A DNA stretch of 64,000 nt from Haliotis asinina (lineage: Eukaryota > Mollusca > Gastropoda > Lepetellida > Haliotidae). Within the stretch, counting starts at the first letter, position 1. Each line of letters begins with the position of its first letter. The position numbers and the translations under genes were made by a program. The notes under the pieces are model-generated. The model was given only the letters and a program-made list of their open reading frames with translations, ran no database searches and was not told the DNA's origin. Of the stretch, positions 31,389 to 44,806 are shown piece after piece. The DNA is taken from positions 19,484,001 through 19,548,000 of the forward strand of contig NC_090295.1 of the NCBI RefSeq assembly GCF_037392515.1. The letters are read 5' to 3'.

Positions 31389-31505
31389 AGGTCAACGCCG
31401 CTTTCAGCAATTTTCCAGAAATGTCACACTTGGGGACACCAGAAATGGGCTGCACGCATTGTACGCATGTGGGGAATCGAACCCGGTCTTCGATGCGAAG
31501 AAGAA
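31389..31505 (-). repeat. tRNA-derived SINE, family 1, diverged
   Basis: CGCCGCTTTCAGCAATTTTC tail complement, GACACCAGAAATGGGC body and GAATCGAACCCGGTC box. Confidence 0.6.
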
Positions 31506-32084
31506 AACTAGGATAACCCAAGGTCACTGTTGAACTCAGATTCAGACGTTAGTGGGTGATTGACAAAGTGTAAACAAGCACGTTTGCCGCATTAACAACG
31601 TTCCACGACATAGAGCAAAGCCAGACGAGACACACAAGCATGGAATTTTCGCTCTGGTTTCCAAGCAACCCGCATTAGGCATGTCAGTTTTTTAGACGGA
31701 TCCTATTGGCGAGGATATATATATATATGTATGTGTGTGCCATTGTCTGGCCCAATTCCACTCGTCACAACAAAGGGCGATAGAATTCCACAACATGTTA
31801 TATTGGTCATGGATGTTTGTGTTCCCTGTTGACACCCTGCATATGTGCGCCCCTTGGATATTACAGGATCTTGTGATAGAGGGTTAGAATCTATTTCGGT
31901 GCTCGGTTATGAATCTCGGACTGTCATTGCCGTGTAGAAGTATTGTCCAAAGTGGTATTTCATCACCGTCATCATAGATATTTTTTTGTTTTAGTAACAT
32001 TTTTGTCTGCCAGTCGATTGTTGTATTTGTGGTTTATTTTGGGAAATGGGAGGGGATAGGGGTGCTGTTTCATTCCTTCATTCA

Positions 32085-32345
32085 CTCACTCACTCACTCA
32101 ATCAATCAATAATTTTTAAGTTATTACGGTTTTATGGTGAACATTGCACATAATCAATTTTGGACCAGACAAACCAGGAACCGACATCATGAGCTTCGAT
32201 CCAGCCAACAGTTATCCAAGCCTGACCACACGACCCCATTCGTCACCTCTCACAACAATTGTGAGCATGCCTGAACCATATGTGGGTATTGAACCTGGGT
32301 CTTCTGTGTGACGAGCGAACGCTTTAACCACTGGGCTACCCAACC
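32085..32345 (-). repeat. Composite SINE: family 1 tRNA head on a family 2 body
   Basis: On the minus strand it starts with a tRNA-like head (complement of CTTTAACCACTGGGCTACCC and of GTCTTCTGTGTGACGAGCG), then continues with family 2 body (complements of CCTGACCACACGACCCCATT and TGGACCAGACAAACC) and a CACTCACTCACTCACTCAAT tail. The join is continuous, with no second tail between the parts. Confidence 0.55.
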
Positions 32346-32888
32346 GACCTCTTATAACAGGAATGACAATGCGTTCCTGGAGACGAGTTCTAACACAAAT
32401 GATTATGGATTACTCACAGATGTAAGACACTTTTCAAAGCGTCTTTGAACTAAGGTAACTCATCCCATCTCTCGCACTGTTTAAGACTGAGAGAGCAATG
32501 ACAGTAAATGGCAATCAATACTCATTCGTCATAAACTGAAGCTCAACATTTGCTCAAACTGACCATTGGTGACTAATCTGTTTCCGTTTCCGGGCAACGT
32601 TTATTTTGTTTTTCAGCATACACTTAACACAGCAAGAAACAACTGTTTGTTTCCGAAAGAAAATTGTTCTAGTTTCATGAATCCGACATGGCGTGAAGCC
32701 AAACTTTTATCCCAGAGTCATTGTGAATCACAACGATTTTCGAGGTCGCCGTCAACATTACTAGGAACTATATATATCTCCATGATTCGAGTCATCCTAT
32801 CCTGGTCGATTGTTTTCCAATGATAAGGTGAAGGTCGTTGACCGCTTTATACTTTCAGCGGCGTAGTACCGATGTCGCATTTTGAGAT

Positions 32889-32923
32889 AGATACATACAT
32901 ACGTACGTACGTACGTACGTACG

Positions 32924-32958
<35 letters not shown>

Positions 32959-33037
32959 ATGCGTGCATGCGTGCATGCATGCATGCATACATACATACAT
33001 ACATACATACATACATACATACATACATACATACATG
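32889..33037 (+). repeat. Tetranucleotide tract changing from TACG through TGCG and TGCA to TACA
   Basis: One uninterrupted four-base register whose unit changes in blocks along its length. It directly adjoins the CTG/CTA array. Confidence 0.85.
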
Positions 33038-33049
33038 CTATTGTTCAAT

Positions 33050-33985
33050 TACTACTACTGCTGCTGCTGCTACTACTACTGCTGCTACTACTGCTCCTAC
33101 TTCTACTGCTGCTGCTGCTGCTGCTACTACTACTGCTACTGCTGCTACTACTACTGCTGCTGCTACTACTACTGCTATTACTGCTGCTACTACTACTACT
33201 ACTGCTCCTCCTACTGCTGCTGCTACTACTACTACTGCTGCTGCTGCTGCTACTACTACTACTGCTGCTGCTTCTGCTGCTGTTGCTACTACTACTACTA
33301 CTGCTGCTGCTGCTACTACTGCTGCTACTGCTCCTCCTACTACTACTGCTGCTGCTGCTGCTACTACTGCTGCTACTGCTCCTACTACTACTACTGCTGC
33401 TGCTACTACTACTACTACTTCTATTACTATTGCTGCTGCTACTACTACTACTACTGCTACTCCTACTACTACTACTGCTGCTGCTACTACTACTACTGCC
33501 GCTGCTACTACTACTACCACTACTACTGCTGCTGCTGCTGCTGCTACTACTACTACTACTGCTACTACTACTGCTACTGCTGGTACTGTTGGTGCTGCTA
33601 CTGCTGCTACTACTACTACTACTGCTGCTGCTGCTACTACTACTACTACTGCTACTACTACTGCTACTGCTGGTGCTGTTGGTGCTGCTGCTGCTGCTAC
33701 TACTACTACTACTGCTGCTGCTGCTACTACTACTACTGCTGCTACTACTACTGCTACTGCTGGTACTGTTGGTGCTGCTACTGCTGCTACTACTACTACT
33801 ACTGCTGCTGCTGCTACTACTACTACTGCTACTACTACTGCTACTGCTGCTACTGTTGGTGCTGCTACTGCTGCTACTACTACTACTACTGCTGCTGCTG
33901 CTACTACTACTACTACTACTGCTACTACTATTGCTACTGCTGGTACTGTTGGTGCTGCTACTGCTATTAGTACTACATACTTCTT
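33050..33985 (+). repeat. CTG/CTA triplet array with 90-base higher-order units
   Basis: About 930 bases of CTG and CTA triplets. In the second half, GTTGGTGCTGCTACTGCTGC recurs about every 84-96 bases, marking a higher-order unit present some five times. Frames of 300-390 codons (poly-Leu, poly-Thr/Ala, poly-Ser) are by-products. Confidence 0.9.
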
Positions 33986-34967
33986 CTCCCTCTACCACTA
34001 ATGCCGCCACTACTCGGATGGGAAGAAACATGAGGACATGCGCATTCAGGTAATAACTTCAGCAATCTTCAGAGTTATCGACATCAACTTATACAACTAC
34101 AAGTAATAAGGATTGTAATAAGCGATCAAAAACCAGTCCAATTTGGTCCAACGTCTGTATGATTTTAAGTCAGATGTCCGCATCGACGAGGTCTGTTCTC
34201 AATACCTCAGGAGAATATTCGTGAATGTAAGACACCTTACATTTAACGACCCGCTTTTGTAATTTTGGTGGCGGTATAAAAATTGCAAATCTATTTATCG
34301 TAATTGTCAGAAGCAGTTGTAAAACACGCGAAGTGTCGTGCCGAATGTGGACAGCGCTTAGCAACAAGAATCGGAGTTATCTTCCCTTGTATGAATGAAA
34401 GCTGCAGACGCCCTGAAAACAAGATTCTGAAATGGACAGCTGCACAAATAAAGCAGATTTTAAATTATGAGCTGGCTTTTTTCTAATCTACTTGGCAAGT
34501 ATTGTTGCATATTTTTCTGGAAACCCAGAATTCCTGCCCACTTCCAACAATGTTCTGGTGCGGAGAACGAAGACAGGCCTCCATCATGAGATCAAAGAGT
34601 GGAAAGTCTGAGGATTTACTGAAATACAATCATTATTTCTTTCTGCTGCTAACACACATTTGAACCATCTTTTCTGTAGTAAGCCAGAAACTGCGCTCAA
34701 AGTTATTGACTGATGATTATTATATGATTATTATATTCAGTGATTTACTCAGTTCAGTTTCGTGTATACCTATATATTTCTGGGTCAACCTCTATCGGAA
34801 ATCAGCTTGTTATGGGTTACAGTCTATCAAGGCAACAACAAACTAAACTTACTGACTTTTTCACCTCATAGGTTATGTTATAACGTGAATGGAAGATGTA
34901 CTGTACGCGTACATTTGCGTTGTATTTTCCTCATGTTATCTTTATTGATGTATAGACCCGTATTCGT
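33986..34967. other. Intergenic, no feature seen
   Basis: Unique-looking A/T-rich sequence without supported genes or repeats. Confidence 0.4.
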
Positions 34968-35172
34968 AAGTGGCGACAAACGGGATCGGGTGGTCAGGCT
35001 CGCTTACTAGGTTGACATATGTAAGTCATTGGTTCCCGATTGCGCAGATCGACACTCATGTTGCTGATCACTGGATTGTCTGGCCCAGACTCAATCATTT
35101 ACAGACCACCGCCATATAGCTGGAATATTGCTGAGTTCGGGGTAAAATTAAACTCATTCACTCACTCACGTA
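34968..35172 (+). repeat. SINE-like copy, family 2
   Basis: Runs from AACGGGATCGGGTGGTCAGG through GATCACTGGATTGTCTGG to an ATTCACTCACTCAC tail; the head is shortened. Confidence 0.7.
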
Positions 35173-35944
35173 TAGATGAATAGACAATGTAACGACTATC
35201 GACACATTGTTCAGTTGTGTTTTACCGCACACTTAAGATCGACTCAGGTTGAAAAGGGAAAAGTTCACTAAACCGGCACACCCGCTATACCGGCAATACG
35301 CATTATGCTCAGTGAATGCCGGTTTCGAGGGATTACGGTGTATTTATCCAAAAACAAAAGATCCATATCTTTCACTTGGTGAAATAGGAATATTTGCCGA
35401 AAATACCTGCGGTCTGCCTTATTCAGACTTAAATTCAGATTAAAATCGTGGAGCAAATAAATAGGGCATTTGACTTTGTCTGCACTCAGTATATCAACCT
35501 TCAATAAAAATCAATACATGTATATCCTTCACACAGACTGATCCAGAGGTAGGGCAGATCCAGAGGTGGAGTGGGGTGGGTGGATTGCAGGGATCCTGAA
35601 TGACCATGAATATTTTATTAAATGACCATTGAAACTCGGGTAAAAATGAAAAGTGCACCCTCCCTTTGCTAAATTTTGTGCCTTCCCCTGCCCCCTTCTC
35701 AAAAACCTGTTTCCGCCCCTGCTTCACACATGTATGCGTGTGGCACCTTGAAAACAGTTATATGATGGTGTGATGTCTCGTGCACTGTAGGTGCATGAAT
35801 ATTGATGTGTACTGTGACACACGCGACAGTCATTGTGCTTACACGACGTGCATAAGAGCCGTGAATAATACGCTTAGTAATAGCTGATAGATGACTGATC
35901 TCATAAATCGGACCCGCAGGTCGATTTTGAGTATATATGTGTGT

Positions 35945-35979
<35 letters not shown>

Positions 35980-36737
35980 GAAGGAAGGAACTGAGGGAAT
36001 TCACACACTGTTCTAGTATGGGGAAATGGACCCGATCTTCAGCGAGATGCCTTACAAACGCTTTACTTTAACGCGAAAATATGGTGCTGAAGCGATATTC
36101 TATTCCACAGTCACAGACTTCTGGCGTGTCCAAGGGACATAACTCTGTATTGGATCAAACGAGCCCCCGGAGCGAGCGAAACATTCAAAACAACATACCT
36201 AATGTCTTTATGTCTTATATTGGTATTCTTCTGTTCAGTTTATTTGAAAAGGAGAGTACAAACGAAAACCAGCTCGTGTGTACGAAATACACATAGTGGC
36301 GATATAATTCAAAGATGACATCTGACTCACACAAAATTCAACGAATTTTAGTTGCAAATGGCCGATCAAATTCATCCATGGACGGACTTGTCAAATCTTG
36401 AAAAATTGACAATGGATCGGTTTCGAAGATCTTTATACAGATCACTCAAGGCACAGCCAACTGTGGCTCCGGGGAGGCCTGTAGGCCAGCATGGTTCGTA
36501 TCCCTTATTCCATAGTAAGATTATGATTCCAGTTCTGTTATCTGATTCTCTGAGAAACGACTGGCAACTATATGTTATTCGCTTCATCTCCAACACAGCA
36601 ACATCCACCCACTTAGTGTTAAATGCGTGATGCATTTGTTTCCATGATGTTCAATACCACACTCAACAATGTTCTATCGATATAACGACGATCTATAAAT
36701 AATGACAACATTCGTTATTCCTGTGTTTCTCATCGCT
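35173..36737. other. Intergenic; GT repeat at 35938-35980
   Basis: Holds a GT dinucleotide run and, near 36650-36710, a strongly decayed family 2 fragment. No supported gene. Confidence 0.4.
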
Positions 36738-36825
36738 CGGGGCCATTGGGTAGAGGGCTGGTTAAAGCGTTCGATCGTCAGGCCGAAGACTTGAGTTTGA
36801 TTACCGACATGGGTAAAATGCACGA
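36738..36825 (+). repeat. tRNA-derived SINE head, family 1
   Basis: GGTTAAAGCGTTCGATCGTC and GAGTTTGATTACCGACATGG; the body is lost. Confidence 0.55.
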
Positions 36826-37400
36826 ACTCCACTCACGCTTTTATCTCTTGCCTACCCTACTATTTAGAACTACATAAGATTCAAAAGCTCACTATTTTTA
36901 ACTTTTAATACAAAACTGTTATATTATGTACACTACTCAAACGAACTAGATTACCCATATATTTTCGTATTTCGCATTATATACGAAAGCACCGCGACGT
37001 TCTTTTTAATTCTTTTGATGAGAATATAGTCCAATTGTACATAACAGTATACTATATTATGGCCACAACACCTTTTGTGTTCGTAAGAAGATCATAGCAT
37101 CAATAGAAGAGGTATTAAGATGAATAACAGTGACGACATCATACTTGGCTCCGTCCTCATCAATTGTCTCCCAGCGGGACAACATGACATAAACCTTTGT
37201 TTTTCTCTCCAGCAAGGTGAAGGTCATTCCACTGCTTTCAGGTTGACTGTGGCAATAACAGCTTTCATCAAACGAGACCGTGATGTCATGGTGAATCACT
37301 AAAGACAGCGTTCTCAAAGGAGTGTCCAAGTGATGAAATGAAATGGACACATGCTGCTTCGGATCAATCAAGGATGTGTTCGTTCACTAATTTTATACAC

Positions 37401-37500
37401 GTGGCGGTGGGCTAGTTGTTAACGCGTCCGTTCGTCACGCCGAAGACCCGGGTTCGATTCCCCACATGGGTAAAATGTGTCAAGCAAATTTCTGGTGCGA
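37401..37500 (+). repeat. tRNA-derived SINE, family 1, truncated
   Basis: Head with GGTGGGCTAGTTGTTAACGC and a perfect B box GGTTCGATTCC; the body gives way to family 2-like sequence (CCAGTGATTGACATCATGAG) near 37530. Confidence 0.65.
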
Positions 37501-37819
37501 TCTGTGCATAAGCGAATATTGGTCGTATTATCCAGTGATTGACATCATGAGCATCGGTCCACGAAGACCACCTCTCACTCTTAACGTCTCTGATGTAAGT
37601 GCGTGGGTCGTAAAAATCATCGTCACTCTACTTTGTTCATATCCGTCATGATACAGTTGGAGTGAGTGAGTGAGTTTACTTTTACACATTCCAGCAAATA
37701 TCACGGCGGAGGACGGCCAGTGATGTTTAGAAACATGAAACATGCTTTCAAGCATACTCATTCTGTTGTATCCTGTTGTGTAATACGCTACAACTAATGT
37801 ATTTCGTGATCCACCTAAG

Positions 37820-38040
37820 AGTGTTTACTTTTATGCCGCACTCAGCAATAGTCCAACTATATGGCGATGGTCTGTGAACAATTGAATCTGGACCAGACAA
37901 TGCAGTGGCCAACATCATGAACACCGATCTGCCTTGGTGGGATACGATGACGTTTCAAGCAAGGTAACGAATCTGGCCACCCGACCTTCTCTTACAAGTC
38001 CAGGTTGCTGAAGATAAATTGTATCCCGGGCCTTCTCGGG
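37820..38040 (-). repeat. SINE-like copy, family 2
   Basis: TTTTATGCCGCACTCAGCAA, TCTGGACCAGACAATGCAGT and GGATACGATGACGTTTCAAG match family 2 on the minus strand. Confidence 0.65.
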
Positions 38041-39756
38041 TTTGGAGGTCCATGCTATGTTCTCAACAAAAATAAAAGTATGAACCAAATATTGCCTAAA
38101 ACACACAAACTGTTATTCGAAACGTTTGCATACTTCAAGTGCACTTCATCCCTTTCGATTAACCCTACTCCCACAAGACGCAGCCGCGTGTCTAATTAGA
38201 TGCAAGTATATGCACTTGAAAGTATTGTGTACAGTATGCTTGACACAAGTGCAAAGATTAACGGCTTGAGATTTCTGAAACTGCACTGCATCACCTGGGG
38301 AAAGTTCGTAGAGTACATTTGCGTACTACCTATTTCTAATCGATTCCACTCGGCAGAAGATCCAACTGAACGCTTGAGGAGCATACAAACAGATTTCTGT
38401 CAACCATCCCATCAGTGACAGGACCAACATCTGCTCTCCCTGCAACAGATGATGATGATGACTCGGTTTGTCCGCCCCCACCCATCCCTGCTCCCCCAGC
38501 CACCGGCTCCCCCACCTCCCTCCACCAGTCTCCAGCCAGACGGAAACTGTTCGCATACACACACACATACATACATTAACCGATTTTTCGTGCAGCGCGA
38601 TAACAAATTAATGCGTTCACCATTGAGCGATATGTGGACAGATGCTGTCTCTCCCATTGCGCAGCCGCACAGCTGCACTCGAGCCTCATTGGGCAACCTG
38701 ACTTAACTTAGATCACGTGATGTGCGTGGGCGAGACAGTTATGGCACGCGCCAATAGGTCAGAGTTCAAGGTTACATTCCTCATGGCATCGCGTAAAACT
38801 CCGGTACAATTCCATAGAACTGGTCCAGTCATCAATGGACTGATTGGACAGACTGGTGACTAACGGCAAAATTACGAGAGAAAAAAATCTGAGCAAATCG
38901 ATTCACTTCACTTTAAAAAGACTCTTTTGTCCCGGTTTTCTTTGTTACTTTGCTATTCTTTCCGGACCGAAGGTGATGCATATTTCACGAAACTGTCTGA
39001 AAATGACAGCAATAAAGTCGGTGTACCTCGAAGTCGATTAACTGAAACATCTTTAGATGAGCTTACAGCAGTTAAACGACTGGAATTCCGCATTAATTCA
39101 AAAGTTCACAGGACATCACCCATGAATTAAATGTGACATTTTAAGAATGTTTAAATATCGTAGCATGGCGTCATGCCACGGTGCATGACTTGTAATGACT
39201 CATTCAGAAATACTTAGAATGTTAATACTGGTATTTAGCTTTTTATTAGCTTGCATATTATAATAAGCCACGGGGGAGAAAACATGCTTGACGGTGATTG
39301 TTATTCTGCAAGAGGTGCACTGAGGTGGAACTTTCCTTCCAGTTGAAAGGATTCTGAAGAGTACTTTGTTTAAGTGTCACTATTACGAAACAGTAGACGT
39401 AGTTCGATGCCATAAATTACATGCAATATCAGCGACAAAGTCTGTTCATTAACATTCCTAAGTATATGGTTTGTCCTTTACGACATCACCTCTAAACACC
39501 TGCATCATGCACATTTGGCTCCTTTCACGAAGCAATCTTTACTAAGGTTCACTTTAAAAATCCCATTCTTTAACACTCCACCTAGGTTACCTCAGTGACT
39601 TACGATCACCTTAGTGCTTTGGGAAAGGAGGCCGTGGTCCAGAAAATGCACCGTGTTGTGTGTCTGGTTATTCATTCTTATAAATACTTATAAATACTTA
39701 TAAATACTTATTCAAAATTTGGTCAATGTCACTGATCTTTAACGAAGAGGGGAAGT
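38041..39756. other. Intergenic, no supported gene
   Basis: Several short open frames lack start context or recognisable products. A small TTATAAATAC triplication lies near 39680-39710. Confidence 0.4.
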
Positions 39757-39890
39757 GGTGTAGCCGAGTGGTTGAAGCGTTCGCTAGTCAAGCTGAAGAT
39801 CCGGGTTCGATTCCCCACATAGGTACAATGTGTGAAGTCAATTTCTGGTGAGATATTGCTAAAAGCGGCATAAAACAAAAACTCACTCAC
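39757..39890 (+). repeat. tRNA-derived SINE, family 1
   Basis: GTGTAGCCGAGTGGTTGAAG head, GGGTTCGATTCCCCACAT box, AAAGCGGCATAAAAC tail and CTCACTCAC end. The body is shortened. Confidence 0.7.
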
Positions 39891-40354
39891 AGTCACCGAA
39901 CCACGTTACTCCCCCTACTACAGAGCCCTTCCTGCAATGCTAAAACCCCTAAAGCAAGTCTACATTTTCACAGGTGCAGTATTTCCTACCTCAGTGGGTC
40001 TCCTTTTCAGTTCAAATTGGTTGATGTGTTACTATCAGAATATGTTCAGAGACTAAGCGTTAGCCTGATACGCTGTCATAAAGCATGCACGCTATGTGTT
40101 CGTGAATGGGATTTTAGTGTAATAAGCTGGTAAGATAATCTACCTCCAGATCTCAGATAAAACGTTAACTGAGCTCATCTCAAGTCATGAATGGTTTTGC
40201 GAGTCCTCAGTTCTTGGGATTGCCCTGTGCTACATTTAGATTTCCGTTGGTAGATATATATTTGTAGATAAGATAACTCTATTTCTGGGATTAAATGCCA
40301 GTTAACTGATGACAGAGGTGATCACGTTTACGCATGTCTACTTCCTAGTAACCC

Positions 40355-40616
40355 GTGAAGGTCTACCCGGGGTAGAACAGGCCTACAGCAACCCATGCTC
40401 GCCATAAAAGGCGATTACGCTTGTCGTGAGTCGACTAACGAGATCGGGTGGTCAGGCTCGCTGACTTGGTTGACACATGTCATCGGTTCCCAATTGCGCA
40501 GATCAATGCTCATGTTGTTGATCACTAGATTGTCTGGTCTAGCCTCGATTAATTACAGACCGCCGCCATATAGCTTTAATATTGGTGAGTGTGGCGTAAA
40601 ACTAAACTCACTCACT
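40355..40616 (+). repeat. SINE-like element, family 2, full length
   Basis: From AACCCGTGAAGGTCTACCCG through GCGATTACGCTTGTCGTGAG and GGTCAGGCTCGCTGACTTGG to GTAAAACTAAACTCACTCAC. One of the best copies in the window. Confidence 0.75.
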
Positions 40617-40964
40617 ATTTTCTAGGATGGCTGTCGAGTGGAGGGAATTCTGTATGAAAATGTGATTGTTGTGCCGAACATATTTTGAAACGTTGACTGA
40701 AAACACAGAAAATCCCGTAGTGTTGGATACAAATCCCATGAAAATGAAAACAAAATGCTGATTGCAAGCCAACGAATATTTTCACAAACACATTTCTCGA
40801 TAAAATAATCCAAAAGGGGTCGGGTGGGGGTTTCAGGCAGTAGAAAGTTGTCATATCATATTAGACTTGAGTTGCAGTTTAATATACTTTGTGGGATCTG
40901 AAAATTAGGAAAATTAGGATCTGACGTGCAGCTGTCGAAACTTTCACTGAACCCATCTCTGTTA

Positions 40965-41385
40965 CGTGCACGCGTCACTGGAGCTAACGAGGAGGTACAC
41001 TGAGTAGCTTCCCTCATCTCCATCACGATCACGTGTCGTCGGAGATAACAGGGAGGAACACCATGGGTGGCTTCACCAATCTTCACCCTGTACCCGCGTC
41101 ACTTGAGCTAACACGGAGGTACACTGTGTATGCCTTCCCAAACTTCCACCCCGTGCACGTGTCACTGGAGCTAACAGGGAGATACACTGCGTGTGGCTTC
41201 CCCCATCTCCATCCCGTGCACCTGTCACCGGAGCTAACAGGGAGGTACATTGAGTGTGGCTTCCCCCATCTCCACCCCGTGCACCTGTCACCGCACCTAT
41301 CGGGAGGTACACTGCGTGTGGCTCCCCCCATCTCCACCCCGTGCTCGTGTCACCGGAGCTAACAGGGAGGTACACTGTGGGCTGT
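40965..41385. repeat. 63-base tandem repeat, about 6-7 units
   Basis: Unit built around GGAGCTAACAGGGAGGTACA and TGGCTTCCCCCATCTCCACC. Units are diverged at the left and closer at the right. The 21-residue repeating frame (GRYTACGFPHLHP) is a by-product of unit length. Confidence 0.75.
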
Positions 41386-41814
41386 TCAACTATCAGCATC
41401 ACATACACGTGTAACTGAAGGTATGTATATGCACAGAGTGCCGCTAGCTGCTAGACGTTGATGGAACACAGAGGGGACTTGCCTATCCACTGTCGAGATG
41501 ACGAATGGACCGGTGTACATAACGGGAAGCAAGCTATCTGTTTCACGTGGCAGCCGGAAAAGATTTCAACTGTTTCACGGAGAGATGTCATTCAAGCTTT
41601 AAAACATAACGGTTTCAGAATGCCTTCCTGTTTAACATGACGGTTATCTGAGAGTTCACTGAGAGTCCCTTTCTTCAATATTAACTAGTTTGTCATTCCA
41701 AGACGGAACATTTAGATGAAAAGAACAAATAACTCAAGCACAAGCAAAGCTGTGCTCTATTTTTTTAAAGGTTACGTATCTTCTCAGACTAAAACAGAAC
41801 ACTTAACAGAAAGG

Positions 41815-43840
41815 GATAGGTACCTAACCTAGCACATATACCTAGCACATATACCTAGCACATACACCTAGCACATATACCTAGTAGATATACCTTGTAG
41901 ATATACCTAGTACATATACCTAGCACATATACCTAGTACGTATACTTAGTACGTATACCTAGCACGTATACCTAGCACGTATACCTAGGACGTATACCTA
42001 GCACGTATACCTAGCACATATACCTAGCACATATACCTAGCACATATACCTAGCACATATACCTAGCACATATACCTAGTACATATACCTAGGACATATA
42101 CCTAGCACATATACCTAGTACATATACCTAGCACATATACCTAGCACATATACCTAGCACATATACCTAGTACATATACCTAGCACATATACCTAGCACA
42201 TATACCTAGCACATATACATAGCACATATACCTAGCACATATACCTAGTACATATACCTAGTACATATACCTAGTACATATACCTAGCACATGTACCTAG
42301 CACATATACCTAGCACATGTACCTAGTAGATATACCTAGCACATACACCTAGCACATATACCTAGCACATATACCTAGCACATATACCTAGTAGATATAC
42401 CTAGCACATATACCTAGTACATATACCTACTACATATACCTAGTACATATACCTAGCACATATACCTAGCACATACACCTAGCACATATACCTAGCACAT
42501 ATACCTAGCACATACACCTAGCACATATACCTAGTAGATATACCTTGTACATATACCTAGTACGTATACTTAGTACGTATACCTAGCACGTATACCTAGG
42601 ACGTATACCTAGCACGTATACCTAGCACATATACCTAGCACATATACCTAGCACATATACCTAGCACATATACCTAGGACATATACCTAGCACATATACC
42701 TAGCACATATACCTAGCACATATACCTAGCACATATACCTAGTACATATACCTAGTACATATACCTAGCACATATACCTAGCACATATACCTAGTAGATA
42801 TACCTAGCACATACACCTAGCACATATACCTAGCACATATACCTAGCAGATATACCTAGTACATATACCTACTACATATACCTACTACATATACCTAGCA
42901 CATATACCTAGCACATATACCTAGCACATATACCTAGCACATACACCTAGCACATACACCTAGGAGATATACCTTGTACATATACCTAGCACATATACCT
43001 AGCACCTATACCTAGCACGTATACCTAGCACGTATACCTAGCACGTATACCTAGCACGTATACCTAGCACATATACCTAGCACATATACCTAGTACATAT
43101 ACCTAGCACATATACCTAGCACATATACCTAGCACATATACCTAGTACATATACCTAGCACATATACCTAGGACATATACCTAGCACATATACCTAGCAC
43201 ATATACCTAGCACATATACCTAGGACATATACATAGCACATATACCTAGCACATATACCTAGCACATATACCTAGCACATATACCTAGCACATATACCTA
43301 GCACATATACCTAGTACATATACCTAGCACATATACCTAGCACATATACCTAGTAGATATACCTAGCACATACACCTAGCACATATACCTAGCACATATA
43401 CCTAGTAGATATACCTAGTACATATACCTACTACATATACCTAGCACATATACCTAGCACATATACCTAGCACATATACCTAGCACATACACCTAGCACA
43501 TATACCTAGTAGATATACCTTGTAGATATACCTAGCACATATACCTAGCACATATACCTAGCACGTATACCTAGCACGTATACCTAGCACGTATACCTAG
43601 CACGTATACCTAGCACATATACCTAGCACATATACCTAGCACATATACCTAGGACATATACCTAGCACATATACCTAGCACATATACCTAGCACATATAC
43701 CTAGGACATATACCTAGCACATATACCTAGCACATATACCTAGCACATATACCTAGCACATAACTAGCACATATACCTAGCACATATACCTAGCACATAT
43801 ACCTAGCACATATACCTAGCACATATACCTAGTACATAAT
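41815..43840. repeat. 13-base satellite, about 155 units
   Basis: Unit CCTAGCACATATA with variants at the central bases (GTACATATA, GTAGATATA, GCACGTATA, GGACATATA). A marker variant, CCTTGTA, recurs near 41893, 42543, 42973 and 43520. Stretches after each marker repeat the same order of variants, showing higher-order structure. Confidence 0.9.
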
Positions 43841-44603
43841 GACTTGTGCCTCTTCTTGAGAATACGGGTTCCCGTAGATCCCATGGGGAGGATCCAGCAA
43901 TTATTTACCGTTATTCATCTGTGATATGCCGACTCCTCGGCAAAATCTTAAGTTAGTTTGCTCATCCGACTTACAAATAATTTCTTTAAAGGAACATGCG
44001 TAATCATTTCGTTCTTTCATACTGGCGGTAGTAATGCAATCTGCATTTCTCTTTTCATGCAACGTCCGTAACAGAAAACACTAATCCTCGACTCCACACA
44101 AAAGCACATCCTAACCCCCAAACACCACAACACTCACCTCAAGTCCCAACGAACATAAAGTAAAGTAACACTGAGGTTTCTGACGAACAGAAACTATCAT
44201 TATTACAATATAAGATAATATAAAAATTCAGCAACATTCGTAAACGGGATAATGGTATTTTCATACTTAAATCTCTGTTGAGTAAAACAGGTCAAGGCAA
44301 TTTACACAATAACTTGGATGAAAAAGAAACAGACAGGGCCTTAAATGCTACAGAAAAGTGATGTTTTGTGTCCAAATCCTCTTAAAACAGCATGTCCACT
44401 ATATCCGGTGTATCAGCTTGATTCAAGCTCAGTATTGATGTATGAACTACAGATCCAAGAAACTCACACCATTAAATATAAAGTCTATTCAATATAAAGC
44501 ATATTTGTAATGTTCATTCCATGTTTCAGCCGTTTACATAGTATTGGTGTACTGGTGACTGTTTGACGACATTAAAGTCACAGTCGGTAAGTTAATGGAG
44601 TTT
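43841..44603. other. Intergenic, no feature seen
   Basis: A/T-rich sequence after the satellite, with no supported gene or repeat. Confidence 0.4.
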
Positions 44604-44731
44604 TACGCCGTTCTTTTAGCCATATTACACGAGAATGGGCTTCACTCATTGTAAACATCTGGGGAAATCGAACCCGGGTCTTCGTACTGACGAGCAAACA
44701 CATTAACCACTAGGCTACCCCACCGACTCCC
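44604..44731 (-). repeat. tRNA-derived SINE, family 1
   Basis: Complement of head and boxes: GAAATCGAACCCGGGTCTTC and ACCACTAGGCTACCCCACCG. Confidence 0.7.
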
Positions 44732-44743
44732 TCCAAGGTTAGA

Positions 44744-44806
44744 GTGGGTGAGTTTAGTTTTACGCCGCACTCAGCAATATTCCAGCTATATGGCGGCGAT
44801 CTCCAC
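44744..44806 (-). repeat. Family 2 tail fragment
   Basis: GAGTTTAGTTTTACGCCGCA and CAATATTCCAGCTATATGGC; only the tail of the element, as expected from incomplete reverse transcription. Confidence 0.65.

Noticed and set aside
32872-34053. Frames of 320-390 codons encoding poly-Leu, poly-Thr/Ala or poly-Ser
   Set aside because: Artefacts of the CTG/CTA triplet array.
37057-37371. 104-codon minus-strand frame
   Set aside because: Amino-acid composition is gene-like, but there is no ATG start, no good acceptor or donor and no recognised domain.
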